Shown: positions 1 to 9,707, counted from the stretch's first letter. The stretch is 64,000 bases of DNA from JAKAGZ01 sp963783855 (GCA_963783855.1 CAWAPE010000014.1:682001-746000); one strand, 5' to 3'. Program-made: numbers and translations. Notes: generated from the sequence alone by a model not told the origin.

Positions 1-1119
1 AATGAATTTAAGAATATACCTTGTCACAAAAACTATAACTATAATCGTAAACAGGCTCGGTAAATATTTTATAAATGAATTTACAACACTGAAAAGCGGA
101 TCGATTATGTAATTTATTAAAGTAGCTGCCCAGTTATTTGAAAACTCAAAAAAGCTAAACAGAAGTGTGAAAAAGAAATAAGCAATAATAATGGTTAATA
201 CGAATTTTAAAATTCTCAATCCAAATCGTACCTGTTCCAAAATTCTTTCTTCCGAAATAACTTCCAGGTTTTTAATCCTGACGGATTTTATCAGCGAGCC
301 TTTCCAGCTGCTGCTTTTATTACTGATTGCTTTTAAAGAAGCGTAGACGGATTTAAGAATTACATATGTTGAAATGATCAATGCAATTGATAATATAGAA
401 CCTCGAAGGAGAGGCCTTATGTTTATATTTTTTGTCCATGGGAATAAACCAAAAACATAAACTATTAAAGCATAGAATAAAAGAAGTGAAATAAATAGCC
501 GTATTCCCTTCAGCAGGATTATAAAAAAAGAGGAAATATTTTCTGCACTGATAATCTCTAAATCTCTGAATTTTATTGATCGGAATAATTTACCTTCCAG
601 GCTTTCAATAAATGCATAAGCGCGCGGGAATATTTTTGTAAGCAGCCACAGAATTAAACCCAGTAAAATCAAAAGTCCTAAAGTAATCGCCCCATTAATA
701 ATTAATGATTTGTTGCTATAATGTTCTGCTTCAGTGTTTATTTTTTCTTTTAATATTGTTAATAATTCTTTGCTTAGATCGGATCTTTTTCTTCCAGCCA
801 GTTCCGCATCAGCATCTGTTACTGATAGAATTATTTTATTGTTAAGGATTATATTTGTGTAGCCTGAATATTCTTCAGCCTTAATAGAGTCGGCATTTCC
901 ATCATTTTTAATAATAGAATTTACTTTCCCCACAATTTCATTAACTCTTTGTTCGGCTGTGAAAGGCCCGATGTTTGATCTAATAAAGAAAAGTGTATCG
1001 TTGGAAATTACTACCGGTATTTGTTTAACGTCCCGGTTTTGCGAAAAAGTAATTTTTGCAGCACAAAATATTATGACTATTATAGTCAAAGCCGAAAATC
1101 TTAAAATGGCATTTTTCAT
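1..1119 (-). CDS. MscS-type mechanosensitive ion channel family protein (3' end outside window)
   Basis: The frame is open from ATG at 1119 to the window edge (373 codons), so the C-terminal part is missing. The start carries a signal peptide (about residues 1-27, ending ...ITFSQ). A periplasmic segment follows with the 'GPF(T)AEQR' motif often seen in N-terminally extended MscS-family proteins, and then several hydrophobic helices (starting near residues 140, 205, 240, 300 and 345). Known: such proteins are inner-membrane channels that open on membrane tension. The pore-lining MscS core would lie beyond the window, so the assignment rests on the N-terminal motif and the helix pattern only. 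It is followed upstream by PruA in the same orientation, with a gap of about 150 bp. Confidence 0.6.
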   Translation of the reverse strand, partial: MKNAILRFSALTIIVIIFCAAKITFSQNRDVKQIPVVISNDTLFFIRSNIGPFTAEQRVNEIVGKVNSIIKNDGNADSIKAEEYSGYTNIILNNKIILSVTDADAELAGRKRSDLSKELLTILKEKINTEAEHYSNKSLIINGAITLGLLILLGLILWLLTKIFPRAYAFIESLEGKLFRSIKFRDLEIISAENISSFFIILLKGIRLFISLLLFYALIVYVFGLFPWTKNINIRPLLRGSILSIALIISTYVILKSVYASLKAISNKSSSWKGSLIKSVRIKNLEVISEERILEQVRFGLRILKFVLTIIIAYFFFTLLFSFFEFSNNWAATLINYIIDPLFSVVNSFIKYLPSLFTIIVIVFVTRYILKFI

Positions 1120-1265
1120 AAAATCTTTAAAATGTTGATGCGTAATAATAGAGTATTTCTCATTCTAAACACAGGATTATTTTAGGGTTAAAAAGAAATG
1201 TATTTTAAAGTGGAAAGACCAGCCCCGAAAGCAAGGCTGGTCTTTAAAAATGTACTTGATTTGAC

Positions 1266-2897
1266 TTATTTTGCTCCCATAAACGGGTATTTCCAGTCTT
1301 TGGGAGGATCGAATGTTTCTTTAAGCGATCTGGCTGTCATCCAGCGCAGAATATTCATTGCGCTTCCTGCCTTATCATTTGTTCCGGAAGCTCTGCCGCC
1401 GCCGAATGGCTGCTGGCCTACAACAGCTGCAGTCGGTTTGTCATTAATATAGAAGTTACCGGCAGCGTTTCTGAGTTTGTCTGACATCTTAACTAAAACT
1501 TCCCTGTCCTGTGCCCATATTGCGCCTGTCAAAGCGTATGGAGAAGTTGTATCGCACAGATCGAGAGTTTCATCAAATTTATTATCATCATAAACGTAAA
1601 TCGTGAGTACAGGTCCGAAAATTTCCTCTTCCATTGTTTTGAATTTCGGGTTGGTTGTCACGATAGTAGTTGGTTCAATAAAATAACCTTTCGTGCTGTC
1701 GTATTTTCCGCCCGTAATAAATTCAGCCTCTTTAGATTTTTTGGCGTAGTCGATATATTCTGTTATGCTTTTAAAAGCGGCCTTATCAATTACTGCTGAC
1801 ATAAAGTTTGTGAAATCTTCCGGGTCACCCATCTTTATTTTCTTAACTTCAGCCACGTATTTTTTCTTAAATTCAGGCCAGATGGATTTTGGAACATACA
1901 TTCTTGAAGCAGCCGAACATTTCTGTCCCTGGTATTCGAAAGCGCCTCTTAAAGCTGCGATCGCAAGTGCATTGACATCGGCTGTATTGTGTGCAAATAT
2001 AAAATCCTTTCCGCCGGTTTCACCAACGATGCGCGGATAGTATTTTGCTTTATGAATGTTTTCACCAATTGTTTTCCACATTCCCTGGAAAACAGCGGTT
2101 GAACCGGTGAAGTGGATTCCTGCCAGATCAGGGCTGTTCAATACCGGATCACCAACTTGTGCGCCTGAACCTGGTACAAAATTAATTACTCCTGCCGGCA
2201 GTCCTGCTTCCATAAATAATTTCATTAAGAAATATGCTGAGTAAACAGCGCTTGATGCTGGTTTCCATAAAGCAACGTTACCAACCATTGCTGGAGCAGT
2301 AGGCAAATTACCAGCAATTGATGTAAAGTTGAAAGGGGTTACTGCAAAAACAAAACCTTCAAGTGGTCTGTATTCTGAACGGTTCCACATTCCTTTTGGT
2401 GAGTAAGGTTGTTCTGACATCAGTTGAGCCATGTAATGTGTATTGAATCTATAGAAATCAATAAGCTCGCAGGCCGAATCAATTTCTGCCTGGTAAACAG
2501 TTTTTGATTGTCCAAGCATTGTTGCAGCATTTATTGTTGATCTCCATGAGCCGGCAAGAAGATCAGCAGCTTTTTGAAAGATTGCCGCACGATGTTCCCA
2601 TGGCATTTCCGCCCATTTTTTTCGTGCTTCCAGCGCGGCATTTATTGCCATGTTAACTTCTTTTGTTCCTGCTTTGTGGTAAGTGCCCAAAACTTTTTTG
2701 TGATTATGAGGCACTGTAATTTCTGCAAGATTACCGGTTTTAATTTCCTTTCCACCTATTATCAGAGGAATCTCAATTTTTTTAGATTGTAACTCTTTTA
2801 ATTTTTTCTTTATCTCAGTCTTTTCAGGACTGTTGGGAGCGTAGGAAAGTACCGGTTCATTAATGGGAAGTGGTACCTTGAAATATGCATTGGACAT
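1266..2897 (-). CDS. pruA: L-glutamate gamma-semialdehyde (1-pyrroline-5-carboxylate) dehydrogenase
   Basis: A 543-residue aldehyde dehydrogenase that oxidises glutamate-5-semialdehyde to glutamate with NAD+, the second step of proline catabolism in the cytosol. Catalytic Cys327 lies in GQKCSAASR and the general base Glu293 in VGETGGKD. The NAD-binding loop 'HFTGSTAVF' and the C-terminal 'QQPFGGGRASGTND' are present. Length fits the stand-alone P5C dehydrogenase class. The start is supported by a GGAGG ribosome site just upstream (complement of about 2906-2910). No PutA proline dehydrogenase partner is adjacent. Substrate assignment follows from overall family resemblance and is firm. Confidence 0.93.
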   Translation of the reverse strand: MSNAYFKVPLPINEPVLSYAPNSPEKTEIKKKLKELQSKKIEIPLIIGGKEIKTGNLAEITVPHNHKKVLGTYHKAGTKEVNMAINAALEARKKWAEMPWEHRAAIFQKAADLLAGSWRSTINAATMLGQSKTVYQAEIDSACELIDFYRFNTHYMAQLMSEQPYSPKGMWNRSEYRPLEGFVFAVTPFNFTSIAGNLPTAPAMVGNVALWKPASSAVYSAYFLMKLFMEAGLPAGVINFVPGSGAQVGDPVLNSPDLAGIHFTGSTAVFQGMWKTIGENIHKAKYYPRIVGETGGKDFIFAHNTADVNALAIAALRGAFEYQGQKCSAASRMYVPKSIWPEFKKKYVAEVKKIKMGDPEDFTNFMSAVIDKAAFKSITEYIDYAKKSKEAEFITGGKYDSTKGYFIEPTTIVTTNPKFKTMEEEIFGPVLTIYVYDDNKFDETLDLCDTTSPYALTGAIWAQDREVLVKMSDKLRNAAGNFYINDKPTAAVVGQQPFGGGRASGTNDKAGSAMNILRWMTARSLKETFDPPKDWKYPFMGAK

Positions 2898-3136
2898 AAT
2901 AAAACCTCCGTCTTTACTATTACTTTTTATTTTTTAAACAAAAATATTTATTAACTAATAACGCGAAAACACAATTATATAGAGGACTAAAATCGGTATT
3001 TATAGGTGCTTAATCAAATTTAAAAAGGAAGGCAAAATCCATAAAAGTGATGGAAAAGATTCTTATTGCGCTTAAGGGCGAATTAACATAAATTTTTGCC
3101 GTTACAAAATCAGGCTTTCCACAAATTCGGGTTTTT

Positions 3137-5398
3137 ATGAAAAAATTTGACACAGAAGTCCGTCTTAGTCGTGAGATGACTTTAATGGACGCTACGCTTA
3201 TTGGCGTAGGTGCAATGATTGGAGCCGGCATATTTGTTTTGATTGGAATTGCCGCAGGTGTTGCAGGTCCTGCACTATTAATTACATTTTTACTAAATGG
3301 CATTGTTGCGCTTTTTACCGCAATGTCATATGCGGAACTTGGTTCATGCTATCACGATGCCGGGGGTGGTTATCTCTGGGTAAAAGAAGGATTACCGAAA
3401 TGGAACGGATTTCTCTCCGGATGGATGAGTTGGTTTGCACACGCTGTTGCATGTAGTTTGTACGCACTAGGATTTGGAGCCTACTTTGAACACGTATTTA
3501 GCGAGTTTGGAGTAATTATACCTCACTGGGGATTTTTCTCTCCACAAAAAATACTGGCAGCCGGAGCAGCACTTTTATTCGGGTACATAAATTTCCGCGG
3601 AGCTTCCGAAACAGGAAAGATCGGTAACCTTGTTACGATTGCCAAGATTGTAATCTTACTAATTTTTGTAGGGTTTGGTTTAGAATTGATTTTAAGAAAA
3701 GGGGACTGGATGACAACCTTCAGTCCGTTTATGCCGAACGGTTGGGGCGGAGTTTTTAAAGCGATGGGGTTAACCTTCATCGCATTTCAGGGTTTTGAAG
3801 TTATTGCTCAGAGTTCAGAAGAAATTAAAAATCCGAAAAAAAATATTCCGCGGGCTGTTTTTCTTTCGTTAATAATTGTTGTACCTATTTATTTGCTGGT
3901 CGCGGTAACCGCTATCGGATCAGTTAATCCCGGAAATATGACACCCTGGGATTATCTCGCAGCACAAAAAGAAATTGCGCTTGTTAATGTTGCCAAGCAA
4001 TTTTTTATCGGCGGGGGAATTATGATTCTCGTCGGCGGTTTGATCTCAACAATGTCGGCACTCAATGCAACAATTTACTCGTCATCACGAGTCGCCTTTG
4101 CTATGGGACGTGACAGAAACTTTCCCACTTTTTTTAGCAAGGTGCATCCTAAAAATTTTACCCCACAATGGGGAATTGTTGGCGCGCTTGTAATAGTAAT
4201 AGGAATGGCTGTTTCCTTGCCGATTGAAGACGTAGCCAGTGCTGCAGATATTATGTTCCTGTTATTATTCCTCCAGGTCAACATGGCGATGATTAATCTA
4301 CGTAAAAAACGACCTGATCTGGACAGGGGGTTTTATGCTCCGCTTTTCCCTTATGTATCAATTGTAGGAATTGCAATGCTCCTCTTCCTGTCTTTTTATA
4401 TGCTTGAATACAGCCTCACTGCCTGGATCATAACTATTATATGGGTTGCTTTAGGTATGATAGTTTATAAATCTTATGCCGCAAGCAGGGAAGTTGAACA
4501 TATAAGAAAAGTTAAAGCGCTTGAGAGGATTGAGAAAAAAGAATATAGCATACTTGTTTGTCTGGCAAATAAGAAGACCGTAAAAAGCCTGACAAATATA
4601 GCTCAGGCGATTGCAAAGAAACATAATGGTGAAATGATTTTCTTGAATGTAATAGAAGTTGGTGAAGGACAAAAACTTGTTTCTGCTCTCGGGGATCAGA
4701 GTGATTACACAAAACTACTTGATAAGGCCGGGGAATATTCTGCCGGCAGCGGTATTAAAACCAGGGCGATGGTTAAAGTTTCACATAGGATTTCGCAGGG
4801 GATTGTTGATACGGCAATTGAAGAAAATTGCAATTTCATAGTTACAGGACGGCAAAAAAATCCGGATTTCTTCCAGCGAGTATTTTCATCACTTGTCGAT
4901 ACTGTATTACAGAAAGCACCGAGTGAAGTTGCCATTCTTCACGGTGATTTAAAAGATGGAAAGGTAAAGAAAATATTGATCCCGTTTTCTATGGACGCTC
5001 ATACAAGGCTGGCTACTGAGATCGCGCCAGCATTTATGGATTTCTTCAATGCCGAGCTCGAAATTCTGATAGTATTTGATCCGGAGTCTACAGAATATGA
5101 AAGAGAAAAAAGGCTGAGTGAAATTGATGAAATAATTAAAGAAAATTCTCTTAACGCAAAAGTTAATTCAATCATTGAAAAAGATGTACTTCACGGAATT
5201 GTAAAAAGTGCGAAAGGTTCCGATCTTGTAATAATGGGCGGAAGATCGGGAGATTTTCTGGAACTGATGGTTAAAAAATCACTCGCGCAGGAAATTACAG
5301 AACAGGTTAAATGCCCTGTTATCTGGGTAAAAGAATATGAAGAAAGACCATCATTCTGGACAACACTATTAAAACCCCTAAAAAAGGAAGGTGAGTAA
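3137..5398 (+). CDS. APC-family amino acid permease fused to tandem universal stress (UspA) domains
   Basis: Residues 1 to about 455 form a 12-helix APC transporter. It has the characteristic early 'GVGAMIGAGIFVLIG' helix-1 motif and a 'QGFEVIAQSSEEIKNP' motif in the middle. The remaining 300 residues are soluble and read as two UspA-like nucleotide-binding folds, beginning near 'YSILVCLANKK' and 'VKKILIPFSMD'. The second ends with 'DLVIMGGRSGDF...CPVIWVK'. Permease-Usp fusions are a known architecture; the Usp part is thought to be regulatory and cytoplasmic. Substrate cannot be read from sequence. The stop codon overlaps the next start by one base (TAATG), implying co-translation with the small membrane protein. 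Confidence 0.85.
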   Translation: MKKFDTEVRLSREMTLMDATLIGVGAMIGAGIFVLIGIAAGVAGPALLITFLLNGIVALFTAMSYAELGSCYHDAGGGYLWVKEGLPKWNGFLSGWMSWFAHAVACSLYALGFGAYFEHVFSEFGVIIPHWGFFSPQKILAAGAALLFGYINFRGASETGKIGNLVTIAKIVILLIFVGFGLELILRKGDWMTTFSPFMPNGWGGVFKAMGLTFIAFQGFEVIAQSSEEIKNPKKNIPRAVFLSLIIVVPIYLLVAVTAIGSVNPGNMTPWDYLAAQKEIALVNVAKQFFIGGGIMILVGGLISTMSALNATIYSSSRVAFAMGRDRNFPTFFSKVHPKNFTPQWGIVGALVIVIGMAVSLPIEDVASAADIMFLLLFLQVNMAMINLRKKRPDLDRGFYAPLFPYVSIVGIAMLLFLSFYMLEYSLTAWIITIIWVALGMIVYKSYAASREVEHIRKVKALERIEKKEYSILVCLANKKTVKSLTNIAQAIAKKHNGEMIFLNVIEVGEGQKLVSALGDQSDYTKLLDKAGEYSAGSGIKTRAMVKVSHRISQGIVDTAIEENCNFIVTGRQKNPDFFQRVFSSLVDTVLQKAPSEVAILHGDLKDGKVKKILIPFSMDAHTRLATEIAPAFMDFFNAELEILIVFDPESTEYEREKRLSEIDEIIKENSLNAKVNSIIEKDVLHGIVKSAKGSDLVIMGGRSGDFLELMVKKSLAQEITEQVKCPVIWVKEYEERPSFWTTLLKPLKKEGE

Positions 5399-6054
5399 TG
5401 GGTGATAAATTACAGGAAGTATTCGGCGGAGCCGGCCAGAATATTATTAATTATTTGCCGAATCTGTTTGCGGGAATTCTGTTAGTTTTGGTCGGCTGGC
5501 TACTTGGCTGGTTCGTTAAACGTGTAATCATTCAGCTGGCAGTTATACTGAGACTTGAAAAATTTCTTACAGGATTTCGTTGGGGAAAAGCATTTGCCAA
5601 AGCAGATATCCGTTATGGTTTCTATAACTATCTCGGTAATATCTTCTTCTTCATTATTTTTATAATCTTCTTTAATGATGCGTTGAATGCCTGGAAGCTT
5701 GTAATTTTTTCAAAAGTGCTTGAAGGAGCAATCTTTTATCTGCCGAGAATTGTAATTTCATTGGTAATTATGCTGCTTGGCTGGCTGATTGCATCCTGGA
5801 CAGCAAATTCCATTCAGAAATCTCTTACCCGCGAACAAATTCCTAGATCTGCATTAATTGCGAAATTTACAAAAGCGGTTATACTACTTTTCTTTTCTGC
5901 TATGGCACTTGTAGAACTTGAGATTGCACAGCAGATTGTTATAATAGGATTTTCGACAATTATTGTTACACTGGGGCTTGTTACGGTTGTAGTCTTTTTT
6001 GTTGGAGGAAAAGAATTTATTAAAAGATTAGAACCCCATACAAAAAAAGATTAA
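5398..6054 (+). CDS. Conserved TM-helix (MscS-related) membrane protein
   Basis: A 218-residue integral membrane protein with about four or five helices. Two of them repeat the 'LVGWLLGWFVKRVI' / 'LLGWLIASWTANSI' type sequence of the conserved TM-helix domain, which is found alone or in front of MscS channels. No beta-domain of MscS is present, so it is probably not a complete channel by itself. It overlaps the stop of the permease-Usp gene by 1 base and is followed by a strong terminator, so the two genes form one transcript. A role as a small channel or accessory subunit of the transporter is inference only. Confidence 0.65.
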   Translation: MGDKLQEVFGGAGQNIINYLPNLFAGILLVLVGWLLGWFVKRVIIQLAVILRLEKFLTGFRWGKAFAKADIRYGFYNYLGNIFFFIIFIIFFNDALNAWKLVIFSKVLEGAIFYLPRIVISLVIMLLGWLIASWTANSIQKSLTREQIPRSALIAKFTKAVILLFFSAMALVELEIAQQIVIIGFSTIIVTLGLVTVVVFFVGGKEFIKRLEPHTKKD

Positions 6055-6072
6055 TACTCTGTATCTAAAAAT

Positions 6073-6107
6073 AAAAAGCTGCCGCATTTATTACAGCAGC
6101 TTTTTTT
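6073..6107. terminator. Bidirectional rho-independent terminator
   Basis: Stem AAAAAGCTGC (6073-6082) pairs with GCAGCTTTTT (6096-6105) around a 13-base loop, with a T-run continuing to 6107. It lies between the convergent membrane-protein and M49 genes. The A-tract on the other side lets it serve both. Confidence 0.85.
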
Positions 6108-6122
6108 ATTAATTCTGATTGC

Positions 6123-7805
6123 TTATTTATTCATATCTTCTTCAATCTGAAAGACAGGTTTAATATCAACAGGAAGTTTTGTCAGTTCTTCCCTGAGGAT
6201 TTCCATTGAAGGTGAAATAACTGCATATTTTTCTATGAACGCTTTAGCGTCATCATAATTGCCGGTAGCCTGAATCATCAAAACTTTGTTTGCCAACTCC
6301 TTCAATGCAGGATAAATTTTATCAAAATTTACGCTGACTTTTTTGGTCTTTGCATCATATAGATATCCGCCTTTTTCAAGCAAATAATTATATATTATCG
6401 CATTGCCGCCACCGTGAGCTTCATTTATCCCAAATCTTATTGATCTGAAAATACCTGCCAGGAATGTTACATAAGTTTGTTGTTCAAATTTCTTAGGGTA
6501 AACCTTTTTACTTATCATAAAGATGTTGTTGTACATCCCGAGTATATCAGCTTTACATTCCTCTAGTGTTGAGTAAGTTTCTTTTAATTCTTTCTGCACT
6601 GTAGTCTTTTTCCCATTAATTGTAATTACACCAGGTCCCACTCCGTGAGACATTTCGTGCATCAGCGTGTGGCTGAAGAACGCTTCAAACGTTAAATATT
6701 TTAACTGATCTTTGTCAAGCACAATGTCTGCTATTGGTTTCAGCAGCTTTTCAAACTTGGCTTCGTGAACATTTTTAAGCATTACCTTCTTGGAACCCTT
6801 TGCTTCTCGTACTCTTTCATCGTTCGGTAAATTAAATGCCAAAGTTTGTACACCGTAATGCGCTTCACCGCCGGCGTAAACTTCGTTTGCCACGACGATT
6901 GGAGACTCTGACCCGCGCTTGGTATTTTTATATTTTTCCGGCAGGGGCAAATGTTTCTCTATATCTTTAAGATAGCTTGCAAATATTTTCAGTTTCTTGC
7001 TCTCAACCGGATCTTTAATGGTGAGGAAACTTTCAAATGCCGCTTTGTAGTTGAACATGGCGTCTTCGTAAACCTCGTATGGACCGATTACTACTTCAAT
7101 CTTATTATCTTTCAAATCCATCCATGCCATATCAGAATCAAAGTAATCGTTTGATTGGAATGCTTTTGCACGGAGAGTTAAATATTTTTTTAAAGATGGA
7201 TTGTCTGCATATCCAGCAGCTTCTTTTAACAATTCCGCAGCTTTTGTAAGGTAATTTTTATAAAATTCATTATAAGGAATTGCTACTAGCTTGCCTTCTT
7301 TTTTTCTAATTACCGTAACTGTTGATGTAAAACTTTTTTCCTCACCCGGATTATTTTTTATCCAGTTATTAAATTCTTCCTTTGTCATATCAGATGGGTA
7401 ATAATTCGCGCCTGCTGGCTTTTTCTCCGTGCCGATAAAAGGTTTGTCATCCAGAAGCCTGTCAAAAGGGCCGCCCATAATATTAAAATACTGTAGATTC
7501 AGTTTGTCAATTTCTGAATCTGAACCTTTGAGTTTTGCTGCTATAATATCGTTCTTTGAATAAACCTGGTTAAGGTAAATTGAATCCATCATCAGTGATG
7601 CATCATATAATTTTTTAACAACCATTTGTTCTCTTTCATTCAGGATACTTTTATCGTATTTCATTTCAGTTGGTGCAAATTGTGCTATTTTGTCCTTTAA
7701 CATCTTAACCTCGTTACCGTTGGATTGTATTGTGTCTTCCATTTTGCAGCCTGAGAGCGCGATCAGAATTAAAAAGGCTGAAAATAATAAAATTGTTCTT
7801 TTCAT
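6123..7805 (-). CDS. Dipeptidyl-peptidase III-like (M49) zinc peptidase, lipoprotein
   Basis: A 560-residue secreted peptidase. The start 'MKRTILLFSAFLILIALSGC' is a lipoprotein signal with lipobox LSGC. The zinc site is HEMSH (with upstream 'SHTLMHEMSHGVGPG') plus the second motif EECKAD. Both are M49 signatures, where they supply two His, a Glu ligand and the catalytic Glu. Most M49 enzymes have a six-residue HEXXGH motif; the five-residue form here matches the variant reported for Caldithrix abyssi DPP III. Known M49 enzymes release dipeptides from N termini. It stands alone between a terminator and the thioredoxin/RecQ pair. Peptidase activity is likely; exact specificity is not readable. 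Confidence 0.82.
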   Translation of the reverse strand: MKRTILLFSAFLILIALSGCKMEDTIQSNGNEVKMLKDKIAQFAPTEMKYDKSILNEREQMVVKKLYDASLMMDSIYLNQVYSKNDIIAAKLKGSDSEIDKLNLQYFNIMGGPFDRLLDDKPFIGTEKKPAGANYYPSDMTKEEFNNWIKNNPGEEKSFTSTVTVIRKKEGKLVAIPYNEFYKNYLTKAAELLKEAAGYADNPSLKKYLTLRAKAFQSNDYFDSDMAWMDLKDNKIEVVIGPYEVYEDAMFNYKAAFESFLTIKDPVESKKLKIFASYLKDIEKHLPLPEKYKNTKRGSESPIVVANEVYAGGEAHYGVQTLAFNLPNDERVREAKGSKKVMLKNVHEAKFEKLLKPIADIVLDKDQLKYLTFEAFFSHTLMHEMSHGVGPGVITINGKKTTVQKELKETYSTLEECKADILGMYNNIFMISKKVYPKKFEQQTYVTFLAGIFRSIRFGINEAHGGGNAIIYNYLLEKGGYLYDAKTKKVSVNFDKIYPALKELANKVLMIQATGNYDDAKAFIEKYAVISPSMEILREELTKLPVDIKPVFQIEEDMNK

Positions 7806-7903
7806 TTTTATCCCGGGTTATTAATTGTAATTTTTATTTAAAAATAGAAATAATAATTTTCTGGTTAAACCTAAATGTGACGAATTACCGGTACAAGCCT
7901 ATA

Positions 7904-8239
7904 TCAAGCTGAAAAAAGAAGGGAATAAGCACGATTGACCTCTTCGTAAAGATCGGAAAAATTAAAATTCCTGGTTTTCCGAACAAATTCTTTGCCTTCG
8001 AAATAAATTATAATAACCGGAACTGTGAATATACTGTTTTGCGCTGCGAGTTCTTTTGACTTTTCACAATCGACATATGCCAGCTTAATCAAAGGAAAAT
8101 TTTCATTTATAAAATTAAGAGTTTTAGGTTTTAGAACTTTACAGACGTTGCAGCCAGGTGTTGAAAAATAAATTAGTGCGGCAGAATTTGTTTTAATGAA
8201 TTCGTTGAATTCATCGATTCGTAATAAATCTTTATACAT
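7904..8239 (-). CDS. Thioredoxin-fold protein with CNVC active site
   Basis: A 111-residue cytoplasmic thioredoxin-like protein with no signal peptide. 'YFSTPGCNVCKVLKP' places a CxxC (CNVC) at the N terminus of the first helix. 'FTVPVIIIYFEGKEF' holds the cis-proline (TVP) typical of the fold. The CNVC dipeptide differs from the CGPC of housekeeping thioredoxin, so it is a paralogue with an unknown partner. The start codon lies 1 nt downstream of the RecQ stop, so it is translated from the recQ message. Confidence 0.8.
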   Translation of the reverse strand: MYKDLLRIDEFNEFIKTNSAALIYFSTPGCNVCKVLKPKTLNFINENFPLIKLAYVDCEKSKELAAQNSIFTVPVIIIYFEGKEFVRKTRNFNFSDLYEEVNRAYSLLFSA

Positions 8240-8240
8240 T

Positions 8241-9707
8241 TTATTCTATTCCGTTAATTGTACAGTTATCGCAGTTGCCGCAAGGCTTTTCATCAAAAAA
8301 TCCGAAGTATTCGGAAACATAAACTCTCCTGCATTCTTCTCCTCTAAAATACTGCACGACTGATAGAAGTTTTTTATTATCGCTCATCATTTTTTCTTTC
8401 ATATATTCATCGTCTTCAAGAATGTCGGGCATCTGCGAAACTACCTGCAGATCTTTTGTCTCAATAGAACCCTCGGTCACGCCGTACCTGTCAAGCATGC
8501 CAAGAGCAGTCTCAACCCTGAAATCATATTTATTTTTAAAGCTAAGTTGTTCACGCAGATAATCTACACCGTACGAATTAACCTGGGTCAGTCCGCTTTT
8601 TAAAGTATCAAAAAGCCTCGAATAAAATTCTGCGTCGGGATTTGCCCATTTTATAAATTCCATCTGTGTGTAAAGATCTTCCTGGTTGTAAATAAGCTGA
8701 CAAATAGAACCTTTTCCGTCTCTGCCTGCCCGGCCTATTTCCTGATAATAAGATTCAATGGAGGAGGGGACTTCGGCGTGAAGAATAAAGCGGATATCCG
8801 GTTTGTCAATGCCCATTCCAAACGCGTTTGTCGCGAGGATTAAATTCTCTTCCCCACCCAAAAACTTTCGTTGAATTTTCTTTCGTTGCTGCGGATTTAA
8901 TTTTCCATGATAAACACCGTGCTTGTAGCCTTTATCACCAAGTTTTTCAGAAAATTTGTTCAGCGTTTGTATTAAAGAAAAATAAATGATTCCCGGACCC
9001 GAATATTTATCAAGTATCTTTTTTATTGCTTCGAATTTTTCCTTTTCATCAAAGACTTCCGCAGCTTCAAGACGCAGGTTTGGTCTTTGAATTCCCGTAT
9101 GAAATGTTTTAACATTTACAGGATCAAGATGAAGTTTTTCGATTATATCTTTTTGTACTTCCGGCGTTGCCGTCGCAGTCAGCGCTATTGTTAGCGGGTA
9201 ACCAATCATTTCCCTGAATTCCCCCAGTCGGGAATAATCAGGACGAAAATCGTGACCCCATTCTGAAACGCAATGAGCTTCATCAACAGCAAACAGGGAA
9301 ATATTTGCAGATTTTATTTTTTCAACGAATTCTGGTTTCCTGAATCTTTCCGGTGTTACATAAAGTAGTTTATATTTCCCCGATACAAAATCCTTCAGTC
9401 TGCTTTCACGGTCTTTTTTAGAAATTGTGGAATTAATAAAGGTTGCGTCGATTCCTTTTTTGCGGAGTGCATCAACCTGGTCCTGCATTAAAGCAATCAA
9501 GGGGCTGATTACAAGTGTTCCTCCTTCAAAAATTTGAGAGGGCACCTGGTAGCAAATTGATTTTCCCCCACCGGTTGGCATTAGTAACAAACAATGTTCT
9601 TTATCATTTAAAAGTCTTTCAAGAACTTCTTGCTGGCTTTCACGGAATGAATCATATCCGTAATATTGTTTTAAAATGGCTTTCGCCTCTTCAATTTTAT
9701 TATTCAT
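8241..9707 (-). CDS. recQ: ATP-dependent DNA helicase RecQ (short form)
   Basis: A 488-residue superfamily 2 3'-5' DNA helicase for recombination and fork repair. Walker A is 'MPTGGGKS', Walker B 'AVDEAH', followed by the RecQ aromatic loop 'CVSEWGHDFRPDY'. The second RecA domain has 'ATNAFGMGIDKPD' and 'YYQEIGRAGRDG'. The C terminus ends in a zinc module ('CRRVYVSEYFG...CGNCDNC'). The winged-helix and HRDC domains of longer RecQ proteins are absent, so this is the short architecture common in Bacteroidota. Start supported by an AAGGAAAG ribosome site. It is co-transcribed with the thioredoxin-like gene. Confidence 0.9.
   Translation of the reverse strand: MNNKIEEAKAILKQYYGYDSFRESQQEVLERLLNDKEHCLLLMPTGGGKSICYQVPSQIFEGGTLVISPLIALMQDQVDALRKKGIDATFINSTISKKDRESRLKDFVSGKYKLLYVTPERFRKPEFVEKIKSANISLFAVDEAHCVSEWGHDFRPDYSRLGEFREMIGYPLTIALTATATPEVQKDIIEKLHLDPVNVKTFHTGIQRPNLRLEAAEVFDEKEKFEAIKKILDKYSGPGIIYFSLIQTLNKFSEKLGDKGYKHGVYHGKLNPQQRKKIQRKFLGGEENLILATNAFGMGIDKPDIRFILHAEVPSSIESYYQEIGRAGRDGKGSICQLIYNQEDLYTQMEFIKWANPDAEFYSRLFDTLKSGLTQVNSYGVDYLREQLSFKNKYDFRVETALGMLDRYGVTEGSIETKDLQVVSQMPDILEDDEYMKEKMMSDNKKLLSVVQYFRGEECRRVYVSEYFGFFDEKPCGNCDNCTINGIE

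Noticed and set aside
1198..2792. Plus-strand open frames inside the pruA region (e.g. 1198-1452, 1765-2040)
   Set aside because: They lie opposite intact pruA, have no ribosome site and no recognisable protein sense.
3010..3303. 97-codon minus-strand frame before and within the APC-Usp gene
   Set aside because: Overlaps the conserved N terminus of the transporter; no family sense.
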